This document shows positions 63,007 to 64,000 of a stretch of DNA of 64,000 nt, in pieces; within the stretch, counting starts at the first letter, position 1; each line of letters opens with the position of its first letter. Origin of the DNA: an uncultured Paracoccaceae bacterium (GTDB taxonomy: Bacteria > Pseudomonadota > Alphaproteobacteria > Rhodobacterales > Rhodobacteraceae); NCBI GenBank assembly GCA_947492475.1, contig CANLNM010000002.1:434001-498000 (forward strand). The letters run 5' to 3'. Below the pieces are notes generated by a model. The model was not told the DNA's origin. It did no database searches and worked only from the letters and a program-made list of their open reading frames with translations. Both the position numbers and the translations under genes were made by a program.

Positions 63007-64000
63007 CGCGCCCAGAATTCCGCCAAAACCGGCGGCGCGGCCAGATAATACCACCCTGTGGCGCTATCTGAAACTGTTTCGGGCTGATATTTTGTCGGCC
63101 CAGCCGGCCAAATTGTACCGCGCGTGGATGGCTGAATTTCGCACGCCGTTTTTTCGCTCTTATCTGGCCAATGACCCCAAGCTGGTGAAAACCGTGCTAA
63201 AGGAACGCCCCGATGATTTTCCGAAATCGGATCGGGTGGGGGCAGGTCTGCGCCCCTTGCTGGGCAACAGCGTGTTTTTGACCAATGGCGACACGTGGAA
63301 ACGGCAACGCCGCATCATCGACCCGGCCTTTGAGGGCGGGCGGCTGCGCGATACATTCCCCGCCATGTGGGCTGCGGGCGAAGCAGCGGTGGAACGTCTG
63401 CGCCCCATTGCAGATGGGCGCGATTTTGAGATCGAGGCCGAAACCAGCCACGCCGCAGCGGATGTGATTTTTCGCACGCTGTTTTCGATCCCAATCGAAC
63501 ATGACGTGGCCACGCAGGTCTTTGACAAATTTCGCACTTATCAACGTAGTCAACCGATCCTGAACCTGGCCGCCTTTATTCCCGGCCCCAAATGGATGCC
63601 CCGGTTTTTCCGACGCGAAACCAAACGGACCGCTCGCGACATCCGCGCATTGATCGAACAATTGACCACGGCGCGCATGGCAGACATCGCCGCCGGGACC
63701 GCGCCTGATGATCTGGCGACCAAAATCATGACAACGGTTGATCCAGAAACCGGCGATACATTCAGCGCCGAAGAAATGGTGGATCAGGTTGCGATCTTTT
63801 TCTTGGCGGGGCATGAAACCAGCGCTTCTGCTTTGGCGTGGACGTTATATTTGCTGGCGCTGTATCCCGACTGGCAGGACAAATTGGCGGCAGAGGCGGC
63901 GGAGCTAACGCCAGATTTCGCATCCGTGTCCAAGCTGCGCCAAACCCGTGATGTGTTCCGCGAAGCGTTGCGGCTTTATCCGCCGGTGCCGATGATGGTG
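62987..64000 (+). CDS. cytochrome P450, 3' end outside window
   Basis: The reading frame is open from ATG 62987 to the window end (338 codons). It shows the P450 I-helix motif FFLAGHETSAS near residue 272-282 and the K-helix ExxR as EALRLYPPV near 326. The heme-binding Cys lies beyond the window. The N-terminus has no membrane anchor, as in soluble bacterial P450s. It overlaps the hydrolase-like gene by 20 bases on the same strand, so the two are cotranslated. The substrate is unknown; a lipid or terpenoid is a guess. Confidence 0.9.
   Translation, partial: MDTPPNNAPRIPPKPAARPDNTTLWRYLKLFRADILSAQPAKLYRAWMAEFRTPFFRSYLANDPKLVKTVLKERPDDFPKSDRVGAGLRPLLGNSVFLTNGDTWKRQRRIIDPAFEGGRLRDTFPAMWAAGEAAVERLRPIADGRDFEIEAETSHAAADVIFRTLFSIPIEHDVATQVFDKFRTYQRSQPILNLAAFIPGPKWMPRFFRRETKRTARDIRALIEQLTTARMADIAAGTAPDDLATKIMTTVDPETGDTFSAEEMVDQVAIFFLAGHETSASALAWTLYLLALYPDWQDKLAAEAAELTPDFASVSKLRQTRDVFREALRLYPPVPMMV

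Overview
The window looks like a chromosomal segment of a marine Roseobacter-group alphaproteobacterium (Rhodobacteraceae). The evidence is the fixed cluster DUF177-rpmF-plsX-fabH-ihfA-merR, a long two-half dCTP deaminase, a split B12-dependent methionine synthase, the DUF1476-purC-purS neighbourhood, an RNase E with a large acidic insert, Hint-domain and VPLPA-type sorted surface proteins, and TRAP transport. Base composition is moderately GC-rich, except for an AT-richer patch at about 25.8-27.2 kb. The genus cannot be named from the sequence alone.

Layout. 0.1-8.5 kb: glycolysis genes (class I aldolase, pgk), a cytoplasmic/periplasmic cyclophilin pair, a DUF3179 protein, and a coupled nucleoside hydrolase-GNAT-SelO operon. 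8.5-11.5 kb: a carboxymuconolactone-decarboxylase-family gene and the acetolactate synthase operon. The latter is preceded by a clear attenuator with a 15-residue leader peptide rich in Ile, Leu and Val. 11.7-14.2 kb: an RTX protein with a CtrA-type box upstream, plus a small downstream gene. 14.2-22 kb: a truncated soluble chemoreceptor-like protein, a Cache-domain two-component system, and the divergent TRAP operon, whose two membrane subunits are unusually large. 22-25.7 kb: a glyoxalase-fold protein, Bpt, and a TetR/flavodoxin-fold reductase pair separated by three copies of a 12-bp palindrome. 25.8-27.25 kb: a gene-poor patch with a lectin-like remnant, an orphan ORF lying between two degenerate 82-bp direct repeats, and a small membrane protein.

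27.2-35.5 kb: YbaK, glnE, small exported proteins, RlmI, a PIN protein, a fused Dcd and tRNA-Pro(GGG). 35.5-40.5 kb: the lipid/ribosome cluster and a BamE-type lipoprotein. 40.5-48 kb: DUF1638, a Hint-domain protein, the corrinoid and homocysteine-methyltransferase parts of a split methionine synthase, a radical SAM protein and an MprF-like protein. 48-53.2 kb: purC-purS and purQ, separated by two paralogous VPLPA-CTERM-like proteins and a cNMP-binding/EAL protein. 53.2-64 kb: a DctB/DctD-like pair whose regulator lacks the GAFTGA loop, a coupled membrane protein, RNase E with a long leader, TusA-like, CcdA-like, a membrane alpha/beta hydrolase, and a cytochrome P450 cut by the window end.

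Most genes are ordinary core genome. The most interesting signals are the ilv attenuator, the triple TetR operator, the repeat-flanked orphan ORF, the GAFTGA-less DctD, the CtrA box before the RTX gene, and the surface-protein/c-di-GMP insertion in the pur cluster. I saw no CRISPR array, insertion sequence, prophage or rRNA operon.
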